A stretch of DNA of 13,459 bases from contig UQWH01000055.1 in the NCBI GenBank assembly GCA_900544705.1, positions 1 through 13,459 of the forward strand. Reading direction: 5' to 3'. Shown here in pieces: positions 1 to 6,411 of this stretch. The first letter of the stretch is position 1, and the number at the start of each line of letters is the position of its first letter. The notes below the pieces were generated by a model. It saw nothing but the letters and a program-made list of their open reading frames with translations. It searched no databases and was not told where the DNA came from. The stretch comes from an uncultured Eubacteriales bacterium (GTDB lineage Bacteria > Bacillota > Clostridia > Oscillospirales > Oscillospiraceae). The position numbers and the translations under genes were made by a program.

Positions 1-1057
1 TCACGAGCTTCCCGCTTTTCAGCAGATCCGAGGTCTTGCGGATGCCGCCCAGCACGTCGTTGTCCGCCTTGCGGACGTTCCAGCCCTCCTGCCGCAGCAA
101 CGCGATAAAGCTGGCCGCCGAGGGGTCGACGATCACTGCCGTGATCTCCCGCGTCCCGGCCAGCTCCCGCAGCGCGGCGGCGTATTCGCTGTCGGTCATC
201 TGGCGCATCTCGCGCCGCGAGTCGAAGTAGAATTCCTTCACGCGGTACCACACACCCTTTTGCAGTCCCCACAGTCCGAAGGATGCGGGATTGACCGTTC
301 CGTAGTCGCAGGAGATATACCACTGGGAAAACTCTCCCGGCGGCACGGGCGGCGCGTCCGCTGCGTCGAAGAAGTCATACACCCGCCCCTCCGCAGCGAC
401 CCACTGTCCCAGAATGAACCGCCGGTAGAACACGCCCGAATACAGCCGCGCGTAGCGCTGGCGGATGGCCGGCGAGAGCGAGGGATTGTCCTCCATGGTA
501 AAGTGCAGATACAGACAGTTGCGTGCCTGCGCGCCGAGGATCCACTCGTTGTAAAACCAGTGCTGCGGCCCCTCCGGATTGCAGTTGAACCACAGGCGGC
601 TGCCGGTGACGGAGCAGCGCGCGCAGGCCTGTTCGACGAAGCTGCGCGGCATCAGGGCGACCTCGTCGAGCAATATTCCCGCGAAGGTGATGCCCTGGAT
701 CAGCGCCGAGGAGCTTTCGTCCCGCCCGCCGAAGATGTAAAAGTCATTTGTTTTTCCCCGGTAGGTCACGCGCACGAGATTTTCCGTCCGCTTTTCCTGC
801 ACGCGGAAGCCGATCACCTTCAGTTTCGGCAGCAGCTCCGACAGCACGTTCCGCCGCAGCGAGGCGATGGTCTTTCCGCAGATGCCGAAGCGCGTCCCGC
901 GGAACGTGCTGCACGCCCAGACGAAGAAGCTCAGCCCCATGCACAGCGTCTTTCCGGAGCGGACGGCGCCGTCGCAGATGATGGCCTCGCAGCCGTGCCA
1001 GCGGCTCTGCGGCCGCCACCAGTTGAGCACGACGCGCTGCTTTTCGGAAAAGATCAC
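1..1057 (-). CDS. Phage terminase large subunit (TerL), 3' end cut by window edge
   Basis: This is the ATPase/nuclease motor that cuts concatemeric phage DNA and drives it into the prohead. 352 codons are visible and the frame is still open at base 1, so the C-terminus is missing. Seen in the translation: Walker A GAVRSGKT at residues 30-37, Walker B GILLDE at 127-132, a coupling-type NCNPEG at 158-163, then the start of an RNase H-like nuclease domain with candidate metal-binding Asp251 (in SCDYGTVNP) and Asp311 (in VIVDPSAAS). The further acidic residue expected would lie outside the window. The start is GTG, overlapping the small subunit's TGA as GTGA; the resulting N-terminus (IFSEKQ...LNWW) fits PBSX/Terminase_6-type proteins as I recall them. 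The GAGGAG upstream is only about 2 nt from the GTG, so translational coupling is likely. No frameshift is seen. Confidence 0.93.
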   Translation of the reverse strand, partial: MIFSEKQRVVLNWWRPQSRWHGCEAIICDGAVRSGKTLCMGLSFFVWACSTFRGTRFGICGKTIASLRRNVLSELLPKLKVIGFRVQEKRTENLVRVTYRGKTNDFYIFGGRDESSSALIQGITFAGILLDEVALMPRSFVEQACARCSVTGSRLWFNCNPEGPQHWFYNEWILGAQARNCLYLHFTMEDNPSLSPAIRQRYARLYSGVFYRRFILGQWVAAEGRVYDFFDAADAPPVPPGEFSQWYISCDYGTVNPASFGLWGLQKGVWYRVKEFYFDSRREMRQMTDSEYAAALRELAGTREITAVIVDPSAASFIALLRQEGWNVRKADNDVLGGIRKTSDLLKSGKLV

Positions 1058-1482
1058 AGCTCCTCGCCGTCCCCCGCGGCCGCCGCAAAGAAGGCCTCAG
1101 CACAGTCCACGTCCCCGCCGCCCGCCTCCAACAGGCGCTCCAGCGCGCGGATGCGGTCTACGAGCTTGATCTCCACCGTCCCCTTCTCGTTGCGCTTCAC
1201 CTCGCTCAGCAGGCTCAGGTCGAGCGCGTCCACGTCCGGCGCATCCTCCAGCACAAGCCTTACGCAGTCGTTGGCCCGCCCGAAGGCAAACCGCGCCAGC
1301 TGCCGCAGCACGTCCTGCCGCTTCACCTCGCCCAGCGACCGCTGCAATTCCAGCTCCTTCTGTACCCCCGGCATTGCGAGCAGCCGGATGCCGTCCTCCC
1401 CGCCGACCGCTTCCGCCGCCCGCCCGGCGTCCATGCAGCGCAAATACGCCGCAGCAAACCGCCGCTTTTCCGGAACACTCAT
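1054..1482 (-). CDS. Phage terminase small subunit (TerS)
   Basis: A DNA-recognition subunit that pairs with TerL to select the packaging site. 142 aa from the chosen ATG, which has GGAGG 7 nt upstream; two in-frame ATGs further upstream (1488 and 1509) are not as well placed. It resembles the Terminase_2/XtmA family: an N-terminal helical region (EKRRFAAAYLRCMDAGRAAEAVG, residues about 5-27, a short version of the usual DNA-binding helix-turn-helix), a middle LARFAFG at 62-68, and the GTVEIKLVDRIRALERL stretch at 101-117 typical of these proteins. The tail is Ala/Glu rich. Its stop overlaps the TerL start. A perfect terminator hairpin sits only 36 nt upstream, and I could not find a convincing promoter between the two. 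Confidence 0.85.
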   Translation of the reverse strand: MSVPEKRRFAAAYLRCMDAGRAAEAVGGEDGIRLLAMPGVQKELELQRSLGEVKRQDVLRQLARFAFGRANDCVRLVLEDAPDVDALDLSLLSEVKRNEKGTVEIKLVDRIRALERLLEAGGGDVDCAEAFFAAAAGDGEEL

Positions 1483-1518
1483 TTTCATTCCTCCACTCAG
1501 AATCTCCAAAAGGCATAC

Positions 1519-1552
1519 AAAAACCGCGCCTTCAACCGAAGGCGCGGTTTTT
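1519..1552. terminator. Bidirectional rho-independent terminator
   Basis: Perfect 15-bp inverted repeat (arms 1519-1533 and 1538-1552) with a 4-nt AACC loop. The arms are GC-rich inside and end in five A/T pairs, giving a T-run on either strand. On minus it would end transcripts from the small cysteine ORF (1599-1754) or read-through from the glucokinase gene, just before the terminase genes. Confidence 0.85.
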
Positions 1553-1598
1553 AGAGAAATTACCCCGTTTTGTGCAACTGTCCGAAAAATTTTGTGTT

Positions 1599-1754
1599 TT
1601 AATCCCGTCGGGCCGTGTCCGGCTTCGCCGCCGCGATCGGCCCCATGCAGACGCGCTCCTGCGCGCAGTTTCCGCAGTATCCGCCGTGAATGGCCGGCAG
1701 CTTCGGGTCGTGCAGCTCGGAGTGGCTGCCGGGCGCAGGCTTCTGTTTTTCCAT
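1599..1754 (-). CDS. Small cysteine/histidine-containing protein, unknown function
   Basis: 51 codons; I do not recognise the family. The protein is hydrophilic, with no signal peptide or membrane segment, and carries C27-x2-C30-x5-C36 with His11, His15 and His23, compatible with a small metal-binding protein (inference only). The ATG has GGAGG 8 nt upstream (1763-1767), but that site lies in the 3' arm of the terminator of the upstream glucokinase gene, and the T-run leads straight into the start codon. In favour of a real gene: a good Shine-Dalgarno, GC-rich codon use like its neighbours, and a strong terminator 46 nt after the TAA. Against: no promoter of its own was found, and the Shine-Dalgarno would be hidden in the hairpin. 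A longer frame reaches up to 1910 but runs antisense-free through the glucokinase 3' end in another frame, so I prefer the short form. Confidence 0.5.
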   Translation of the reverse strand: MEKQKPAPGSHSELHDPKLPAIHGGYCGNCAQERVCMGPIAAAKPDTARRD

Positions 1755-1788
1755 AAAAAATCCCTCCGCCCTTAGTTTGGCGGAGGGA
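1755..1788 (-). terminator. Terminator of the glucokinase gene, overlapping a ribosome-binding site
   Basis: Ten-bp stem (arms 1761-1770 and 1779-1788) with an 8-nt loop, followed on the minus strand by six T (1755-1760). It lies 30 nt after the glucokinase stop. The 3' arm contains GGAGG correctly spaced from the ATG at 1754, so the same bases may act as terminator and as ribosome-binding site. Confidence 0.75.
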
Positions 1789-1818
1789 GGATAAATTACG
1801 CGCAGAAAAAATTGGAAA

Positions 1819-2763
1819 TCATTCGCAGGTCTGTACCAGACGGAACGCGCCGTAGCTTCCGGCGTCGTTGCCGAGCGTCGCGAGAACAAAGCGCGTCGGC
1901 TTGCAGGCATAGAAGCACTTCTCCTTATAATGGCGCGCCACCGCCTCGGTCAGATAGCTGCCGGTCTTGCTCACGCCGCCGCCCAGAACGATGCACTCCG
2001 GGTCGCAGACTGCGGAAGCCATGGACAACGCCTCCGCCAGATAGCCGAATACCACTTCCAGCGTTTCTTCGGCAAAGGCGTCGCCCTTCTTTGCCGCGTC
2101 AAAGACGTCCTTGCAGGTCAGGTTTTCCACCTGCCGCAGGCTCGTCTGTGTCTGTGATGCGGCCAGCCGCTCCTTCGTTACGCGCACGATGCCGTTGGCG
2201 GAGGCGTACTGCTCCACGCAGCCGCAGCGCCCGCAGGTGCAGGGATGGCGGTCCGGCGCGCTGATCGCGATATGTCCGATCTCGCCGCCCGCGCCGTGCG
2301 CGCCGGTCAGGACCTTGCCGTCAAGAATGATGCCGCCGCCGATACCGGTACCAAGGGTGACAAAGAGCGCCGACCGGCAGCCCTTGCCGCCGCCTTTCCA
2401 GTATTCGCCCAGCGCCGCGACGTTGGCGTCGTTGCCGGCCTTCACGCGCAGGCCGGTCAGACCGCCCAGCACGTCGTGCAGATTGAAGCCGCCCCAGCCG
2501 CCGATGTTGACGCAGCGGTCGAGATCGCCCCGGTCGTTGACCGCGCCCGGCACGCCGATGCCGATGCCGATCACGTTTTCCTTTGCGATCTTCTGCTCCT
2601 TCAGAATGTCCTCCACCGCCGCGGCGATGTCGGGCAGGATAGCCTCTCCGCAGGCTTCCGTGCGGGTCGGAATCTCGCGGCAGGCCAGCCGCTCGCCCGT
2701 TTCGTCAAAAAAACCCAGTTTGACCGTCGTTCCGCCGACGTCCACGCCAAAACCGTAACGCAT
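1819..2763 (-). CDS. glk: ROK-family glucokinase
   Basis: Phosphorylates glucose to glucose 6-phosphate with ATP in the cytoplasm, the entry step of glycolysis for non-PTS glucose. 314 aa, the usual ROK length. Seen: N-terminal phosphate-binding loop DVGGTTVK (residues 8-15), catalytic Asp112 in GNDANVAALGE, the EIGH motif at 161-164, and the ROK zinc motif CTCGRCGCVE at 175-184, with His164, Cys175, Cys177 and Cys182 as expected zinc ligands. There is no N-terminal helix-turn-helix, so it is a kinase and not a ROK repressor. The ATG at 2763 has AAGGAG 8 nt upstream; an in-frame extension to 2889 crosses the promoter and is rejected. It is divergent from pgi, which uses its product. ROK kinases differ in sugar specificity, so glucose is inferred from motifs and from the pgi neighbour. 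Confidence 0.9.
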   Translation of the reverse strand: MRYGFGVDVGGTTVKLGFFDETGERLACREIPTRTEACGEAILPDIAAAVEDILKEQKIAKENVIGIGIGVPGAVNDRGDLDRCVNIGGWGGFNLHDVLGGLTGLRVKAGNDANVAALGEYWKGGGKGCRSALFVTLGTGIGGGIILDGKVLTGAHGAGGEIGHIAISAPDRHPCTCGRCGCVEQYASANGIVRVTKERLAASQTQTSLRQVENLTCKDVFDAAKKGDAFAEETLEVVFGYLAEALSMASAVCDPECIVLGGGVSKTGSYLTEAVARHYKEKCFYACKPTRFVLATLGNDAGSYGAFRLVQTCE

Positions 2764-2794
2764 TTTGTTTTCTCCTTTTCTGGTTTCTCCGCCC

Positions 2795-2823
2795 ATTATA
2801 GCGTATCGCGCAGCATTTTTCCA
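2795..2823 (-). promoter_or_regulatory. Promoter of the glucokinase gene
   Basis: Minus-strand TGGAAA (-35, 2818-2823), 17 nt, perfect TATAAT (-10, 2795-2800). The start codon is 31 nt downstream of the -10, giving a short leader with AAGGAG. Confidence 0.65.
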
Positions 2824-2842
2824 TCCGCCGGGCAAAAAAATG

Positions 2843-2871
2843 TTGAGTTTTTTGAAAACTTGCAGTAACAT
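2843..2871 (+). promoter_or_regulatory. Promoter of pgi
   Basis: TTGAGT (-35, 2843-2848), 17 nt, TAACAT (-10, 2866-2871), each matching 4 of 6 consensus bases. The pgi ATG is at 2904 with AAGGAG 9 nt upstream. It is back to back with the glucokinase promoter, about 20 nt apart. Confidence 0.5.
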
Positions 2872-2903
2872 AAGGGTAGATTTTCGCAAAGGAGAAATGC
2901 AAC

Positions 2904-4196
2904 ATGCTGAAAGTTGATATATCCAACGTCTGGGGCGACCTTTCGCTGCCGGATATGCTCGCGGCCGAGCCAGAGGTTTTCGCCGCGCATAAGACCCTGA
3001 TGGAGGGCAAGGGCGAGGGGCACGATTTCCTCGGCTGGCTGAACCTGCCGACCTTTGAGGAAACGGACGAGCTGCGCCGCATCCGCCGCGCCGCCGAGCG
3101 CATCCGCGCCGACTCCGACGTTCTGGTCGTCGTCGGCATCGGCGGCTCCTATCTGGGGCCGCGCGCCGCCATCGAGCTGGTCAAGGGCCAGCACCACAAC
3201 CTCAAAGACTCCGACCCGCAGGTCTTCTTCGCGGGCAACAATCTCTCCACCCGTGCATGGCAGGATCTGTGCGGCCTTCTGGATGGCAAGGACTTCTCCG
3301 TCAATATCATCTCCAAGTCCGGCACCACCACCGAGCCGGCCATCGCCACCCGCGCGCTGCGCTGGATGCTCGAGCGCAAGTACGGCGCAGAGAAGGCCAA
3401 GAAGCGCATCTATGTCACCACCGACCCCGCCAAGGGCGCCCTGCGCCAGATGGCCACGGAGGAGGGCTACGAAACCTTCGTCATCCCGCCCGATGTCGGC
3501 GGCCGCTACAGTGTCCTGACCGCCGTCGGCCTGCTGCCCATGGCCGTCGCGGGCATCGACCCCATGGACGTGATGCTGGGCGCGGCCCGCGCGCGCAAGG
3601 AGCTGGACGTCCGCTCCTTTGAAAACCCCGCGTGGCAGTATGCCGTCATCCGCAATCTTCTCTACCGCCGCGGCAAGGCCATTGAGATCCTCTGCTCCTA
3701 TGAGCCGAGCTTCCGCTGCTTCGCCGGCTGGTGGCAGCAGCTCTTCGGCGAGAGCGAGGGCAAGGACGGCAAGGGTCTGTTCCCCGTCGCCGCGGAGTTC
3801 ACGGCCGACCTGCATTCTCTGGGCCAGATGATCCAGCAGGGTCAGCGCAATATCTTTGAAACCGTCGTGCGCTTTGCGCCGTCGCGCAAGCCCGTCACGA
3901 TCGAGCCGGACTGGAAGAATCTCGACGGCCTGAACTATCTGGAGGGCAAGACGCTCGACTTTGTCGAGGAGCAGGCCTTCCTCGGCACGCTGAGCGCCCA
4001 TGTTGACGGCGGCGTCCCCAACATCATCCTGCAAACCGACGAGGTCGACGCGGACACGCTGGGCGAGCTGTTCTACTTCTTCGAGCTGTCCTGCGGCATT
4101 TCGGCCTATATGCTGGGCGTGAACCCCTTCAACCAGCCGGGCGTGGAATTCTATAAGAAGAATATGTTCCACCTGCTGGGCAAGCCGGGCTATTGA
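2904..4196 (+). CDS. pgi: Glucose-6-phosphate isomerase
   Basis: Interconverts glucose 6-phosphate and fructose 6-phosphate in glycolysis and gluconeogenesis. 430 aa, a complete bacterial short-type PGI. Seen: GIGGSYLGPRA at 78-88 and SKSGTTTEPA at 137-146 (sugar-phosphate binding SIS domains), PGI signature 1 GGRYSVLTAVGLLP at 199-212, and signature 2 ending FNQPGVEFYK at 409-418. Aligning by spacing with the Geobacillus enzyme, the catalytic residues would be Glu283 (in LFGESEGKDGKG), His304 (in DLHSLGQ) and Lys418. The ATG follows AAGGAG. It is divergent from the glucokinase gene, so the two consecutive steps of glucose entry sit side by side. There is no clear terminator after the TGA, so some read-through into the P-loop gene is likely. 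Confidence 0.97.
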   Translation: MLKVDISNVWGDLSLPDMLAAEPEVFAAHKTLMEGKGEGHDFLGWLNLPTFEETDELRRIRRAAERIRADSDVLVVVGIGGSYLGPRAAIELVKGQHHNLKDSDPQVFFAGNNLSTRAWQDLCGLLDGKDFSVNIISKSGTTTEPAIATRALRWMLERKYGAEKAKKRIYVTTDPAKGALRQMATEEGYETFVIPPDVGGRYSVLTAVGLLPMAVAGIDPMDVMLGAARARKELDVRSFENPAWQYAVIRNLLYRRGKAIEILCSYEPSFRCFAGWWQQLFGESEGKDGKGLFPVAAEFTADLHSLGQMIQQGQRNIFETVVRFAPSRKPVTIEPDWKNLDGLNYLEGKTLDFVEEQAFLGTLSAHVDGGVPNIILQTDEVDADTLGELFYFFELSCGISAYMLGVNPFNQPGVEFYKKNMFHLLGKPGY

Positions 4197-4216
4197 TAAA
4201 AAAATCAACCGCACGG

Positions 4217-4245
4217 TTGCAAAATCAGGGAAAGCCTGATAAAAT
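4217..4245 (+). promoter_or_regulatory. Promoter of the small P-loop gene, overlaid with two inverted repeats
   Basis: TTGCAA (-35, 4217-4222), 17 nt, TAAAAT (-10, 4240-4245). CAACC/GGTTG (4206-4210 and 4215-4219) overlaps the -35, and ATCAGG/CCTGAT (4224-4229 and 4235-4240) fills most of the spacer and touches the -10. Such placing is usual for repressor operators, but no cognate regulator is identified here. Confidence 0.6.
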
Positions 4246-4274
4246 GGGTGCATAACACAAAGGAGGTTGTTTCT

Positions 4275-4685
4275 ATGGTGAAACTCATTGCAGGACTGAA
4301 GGGCTCCGGCAAGACAAAGCAGCTCATTCACGACATCAACGAATCCGTGAAGAACGAGGCCGGCAGCATGGTCTGCATTGAAAAGGGCACAAAGCTCCGC
4401 TACGACATCGACATTCGTGTGCGTCTGATCGACTATCAGGAGTATTCCATGGGCTCTCTGTCCTTCCTGAAGGGCTTTATCAGCGGTCTGCACGCCGGGA
4501 ATTTTGACATCAGTCATATTTTTATCGACAGCTTCTACAAGCTGGTAGACAATGCGTCCGTGCAGGAGGTCGAGGATTTCGTGCTCTGGTGTGAGCAGTT
4601 CGGCAAGGCGAACGATCTCTGCTTTACCATCGCGGTTTCCGAGGATCCGGAGAAGCTCTCCGAAGCGACCAAAGCCTTCCTGTAA
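4275..4685 (+). CDS. Small P-loop NTPase-like protein, unknown function
   Basis: 136 aa, cytoplasmic, with a Walker A GLKGSGKT at residues 7-14 right at the N-terminus and a hydrophobic strand ending in Asp, HIFID at 81-85, that can serve as Walker B. The layout (a strand-loop-helix start, CIEKGTKLRYDID in the middle, a short C-terminal helical end) recalls small ATP-binding proteins common in Clostridia, some of which carry doubtful names such as PilT-like. From memory, such proteins are widespread in Oscillospirales, but I know no tested function. The start is set by AAAGGAGG 8 nt before the ATG; a frame extension to 4248 would cross this site. It has its own promoter after pgi and ends at a terminator shared with rpiB. 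Thymidine-kinase-like folds also begin with such a P-loop, but no zinc or substrate motifs of thymidine kinase are seen. Confidence 0.85.
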   Translation: MVKLIAGLKGSGKTKQLIHDINESVKNEAGSMVCIEKGTKLRYDIDIRVRLIDYQEYSMGSLSFLKGFISGLHAGNFDISHIFIDSFYKLVDNASVQEVEDFVLWCEQFGKANDLCFTIAVSEDPEKLSEATKAFL

Positions 4686-4694
4686 TAGAATCAA

Positions 4695-4732
4695 AAAACT
4701 GCCGCCGATCCGGATGGGTCGGCGGCAGTTTT
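4695..4732. terminator. Shared bidirectional terminator between convergent genes
   Basis: Perfect 14-bp inverted repeat (arms 4695-4708 and 4719-4732) with a 10-nt loop; the arm ends AAAA/TTTT give T-runs on both strands. It serves the P-loop gene (plus) and rpiB (minus). Confidence 0.85.
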
Positions 4733-4742
4733 GTATTGTCCG

Positions 4743-5186
4743 TTACTTTTTTTCGATCGCCATGACCTTGTCGATCCGGCGCTGGTGGCGCTCCACGCCG
4801 GAAAACGGCGTGTCCAGCCAGGTGTCCACGATCTCCAGTGCGAGCATGGGGCCGACGACCCCGGCGCCCAGCGCCATCATGTTGGTGTCGTTGTGCTCGC
4901 GGGTCAGGCGGGCGGACATCTTGTCGTGCAGCAGCGCGCAGCGCACACCGTTCACCTTGTTCGCCGTGATGCTCACGCCGATGCCGGTCGTGCAGACCAG
5001 AATTCCGCGTTCGCACTCGCCGGAGGCCACCGCCTCCGCCGCCGGGCGGGCATAATCGGGATAGTCGCAGCTGTCCTTCGTGTAGGTGCCGAAGTCGCGG
5101 CACTCGAAGCCGCGGGCTTCCAGATGCGCCTTGATCTCGTTTTTCAGTTCCAGACCGCCATGGTCACAGCCAAGAGAAATTTTCAT
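4743..5186 (-). CDS. rpiB: Ribose-5-phosphate isomerase B
   Basis: Interconverts ribulose 5-phosphate and ribose 5-phosphate in the pentose phosphate pathway; cytoplasmic, and RpiB enzymes are dimers or tetramers. 147 aa, normal for RpiB/LacAB. Seen: N-terminal CDHGG (residues 7-11), the substrate loop VCTTGIGVSITANK at 64-77 with Cys65 in the place of the usual catalytic cysteine, and REHNDTNMMALG at 96-107 with His98 and Asn99. LacA/LacB subunits share the fold, but a single gene with an active-site Cys and His fits RpiB better. The start at 5186 has GGAGG 8 nt upstream; the ATG one codon earlier (5189) is an alternative. It lies 19 nt downstream of the membrane-protein gene and is probably transcribed with it. 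Confidence 0.94.
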   Translation of the reverse strand: MKISLGCDHGGLELKNEIKAHLEARGFECRDFGTYTKDSCDYPDYARPAAEAVASGECERGILVCTTGIGVSITANKVNGVRCALLHDKMSARLTREHNDTNMMALGAGVVGPMLALEIVDTWLDTPFSGVERHQRRIDKVMAIEKK

Positions 5187-5205
5187 CATACAAACCTCCA
5201 AAAAT

Positions 5206-6324
5206 TCAGGGTATCCAGAGTTCCATCAGATAAAACAGGGGCATCGCCACGGCGCACAGGATCTCCGCACCGCGCCAGCGCCGGCCGAGCGTCGTGAGGG
5301 TCCACGCCGGGAGCGCCAGCAGCGCCGCGGGCAGCAGATCGACGCCGCCGAGCAGCCGCAGCGCAAAAAACGGCAGCGGCAGCAGCAGAAGCGCCGCACA
5401 GCGCAGCTCGCGCAGACGGATCAGCCCGTGCAGCACCGGCAGCAGCGACGCCGCCGCGTACAGCAGCACATAGCACTCGCGCCACCGCAGCACGGTTTCC
5501 GGCGCAGTCTGCCGCAGCCCGGCAAAGCCCCGTCCCAGCGCGCCCAGAAGCGCGGAAAAGAAGCTCCCGTCGGCAAGTCCCAGCACCGCAAAGGACTTCC
5601 CCGCCAGCAGTTCCCGCCCCGCATAGAGCACGGGAACGCACAGCGCCACGGTCAAGACCGTCAGCCCCAGCGACGCAAGCAGCGCCCGCAGGCGGGCGTG
5701 CTCGGCAAAGTGCCAGCGCTGTAGCTGTGCAAAGACATATGCCCCCACATAGACGGGCGCCAGCCAGAAAAACCTCCCGTCCAGCAGCACCGCCGCGCCG
5801 AACAGCAGCGTGAAGCCCGGCAGCAGCAGTCCCGCCGGGAAAAGGCCCTTCTTCGGGTCTCTCCCCATCCAGAGCTGGAGCACGGGCAGCGACAGCAGAA
5901 CCAGCGCCGCAGCCGGTCCCTCCGGCAGCATGGCCGGGAGCAGCGCCGCGGAAAGTGCCGCCGTCAGCGCGTCGGCGCACAGCAGGCGAAGCCACAGGTA
6001 GGCTGCCGCCGCTTCCAGTGCGGCATAGGCCGTCTGCCAGTGCAGAAAAGCCTCCGCCCGCAGAGCAAAGCCGGACGCGGCCAGCACCGCGACTGCCGCG
6101 CCGCATACCGCCGCCAGCACGCCCCACGGCGCGTCGAGCGCGCGGAGCCTGCCGCAGCGCAGCGCGGTAAAGCGCGGCCGGTCGATCCTTCCCATCCACT
6201 CGGTCGTGCCGCGGCGCGGCCGCATGGCGGAAAAGTAGAACAGCAGCAGCGCAAGCGCGAGGATCAGAAAGCCTGCCACCGGCACAAAGTGCTCCGGCGC
6301 CCAGTCAGCCATTCGGATGTCCAC
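5206..6324 (-). CDS. Polytopic membrane protein, unknown function
   Basis: 372 aa, very rich in Leu and Ala, with about ten to twelve predicted membrane segments (roughly 12-33, 67-88, 95-115, 117-133, 137-152, 161-181, 187-200, 213-235, 284-303, 308-323, 328-346, 353-370). I recognise no family or catalytic motif. Short charged loops, for example RPRRGTTEW (36-43) and GRDPKKG (154-160), suggest an integral inner-membrane protein; a glycosyltransferase-C or O-antigen-polymerase-like fold is possible but unsupported. The start is GTG at 6324 with AGGGGGT 6 nt upstream; an ATG four codons later is the alternative. Another long minus-strand frame (5186-6199) over the same DNA is Arg/Ala/Gly rich without hydrophobic order and is judged a shadow. 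It has its own promoter and is followed closely by rpiB, with no sign of what links the two. Confidence 0.78.
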   Translation of the reverse strand: MDIRMADWAPEHFVPVAGFLILALALLLFYFSAMRPRRGTTEWMGRIDRPRFTALRCGRLRALDAPWGVLAAVCGAAVAVLAASGFALRAEAFLHWQTAYAALEAAAAYLWLRLLCADALTAALSAALLPAMLPEGPAAALVLLSLPVLQLWMGRDPKKGLFPAGLLLPGFTLLFGAAVLLDGRFFWLAPVYVGAYVFAQLQRWHFAEHARLRALLASLGLTVLTVALCVPVLYAGRELLAGKSFAVLGLADGSFFSALLGALGRGFAGLRQTAPETVLRWRECYVLLYAAASLLPVLHGLIRLRELRCAALLLLPLPFFALRLLGGVDLLPAALLALPAWTLTTLGRRWRGAEILCAVAMPLFYLMELWIP

Positions 6325-6378
6325 GGGTCCACCCCCTGTTTTCGCCGGGGAACCAGGCCGTTTCCCGGTATTTTTTTC

Positions 6379-6407
6379 ATTTTACCACACTTTTCTGCCG
6401 AGCGCAA
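6379..6407 (-). promoter_or_regulatory. Promoter of the membrane protein-rpiB unit
   Basis: Minus-strand TTGCGC (-35, 6402-6407), 17 nt, TAAAAT (-10, 6379-6384), just after the stop of the cysteine desulfurase gene. The leader is about 50 nt. Confidence 0.6.
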
Positions 6408-6411
6408 GGAC

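Noticed and set aside
1483..1518. Promoter for the terminase genes
   Set aside because: A TTGCAC with a weak CTAAAA 17 nt later can be found upstream (around 1551-1580), but it would place the terminator inside the first transcribed bases, so it is not credible.
260..1756. 498-codon open frame on plus across the terminase region
   Set aside because: It is antisense to TerL/TerS, which show intact motifs; its composition (Arg, Ala, Pro, Ser, His) is that of a GC-rich shadow frame.
2796..4694. 632-codon open frame on minus over pgi and the P-loop gene
   Set aside because: Antisense shadow of pgi, whose PGI signatures are unmistakable; the frame spans promoters and both strands' gene boundaries.
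5186..6199. 337-codon minus-strand frame over the membrane protein
   Set aside because: Rich in Arg, Ala and Gly with no hydrophobic pattern; the alternative frame 5206-6324 gives ordered membrane segments, a promoter and a ribosome site.
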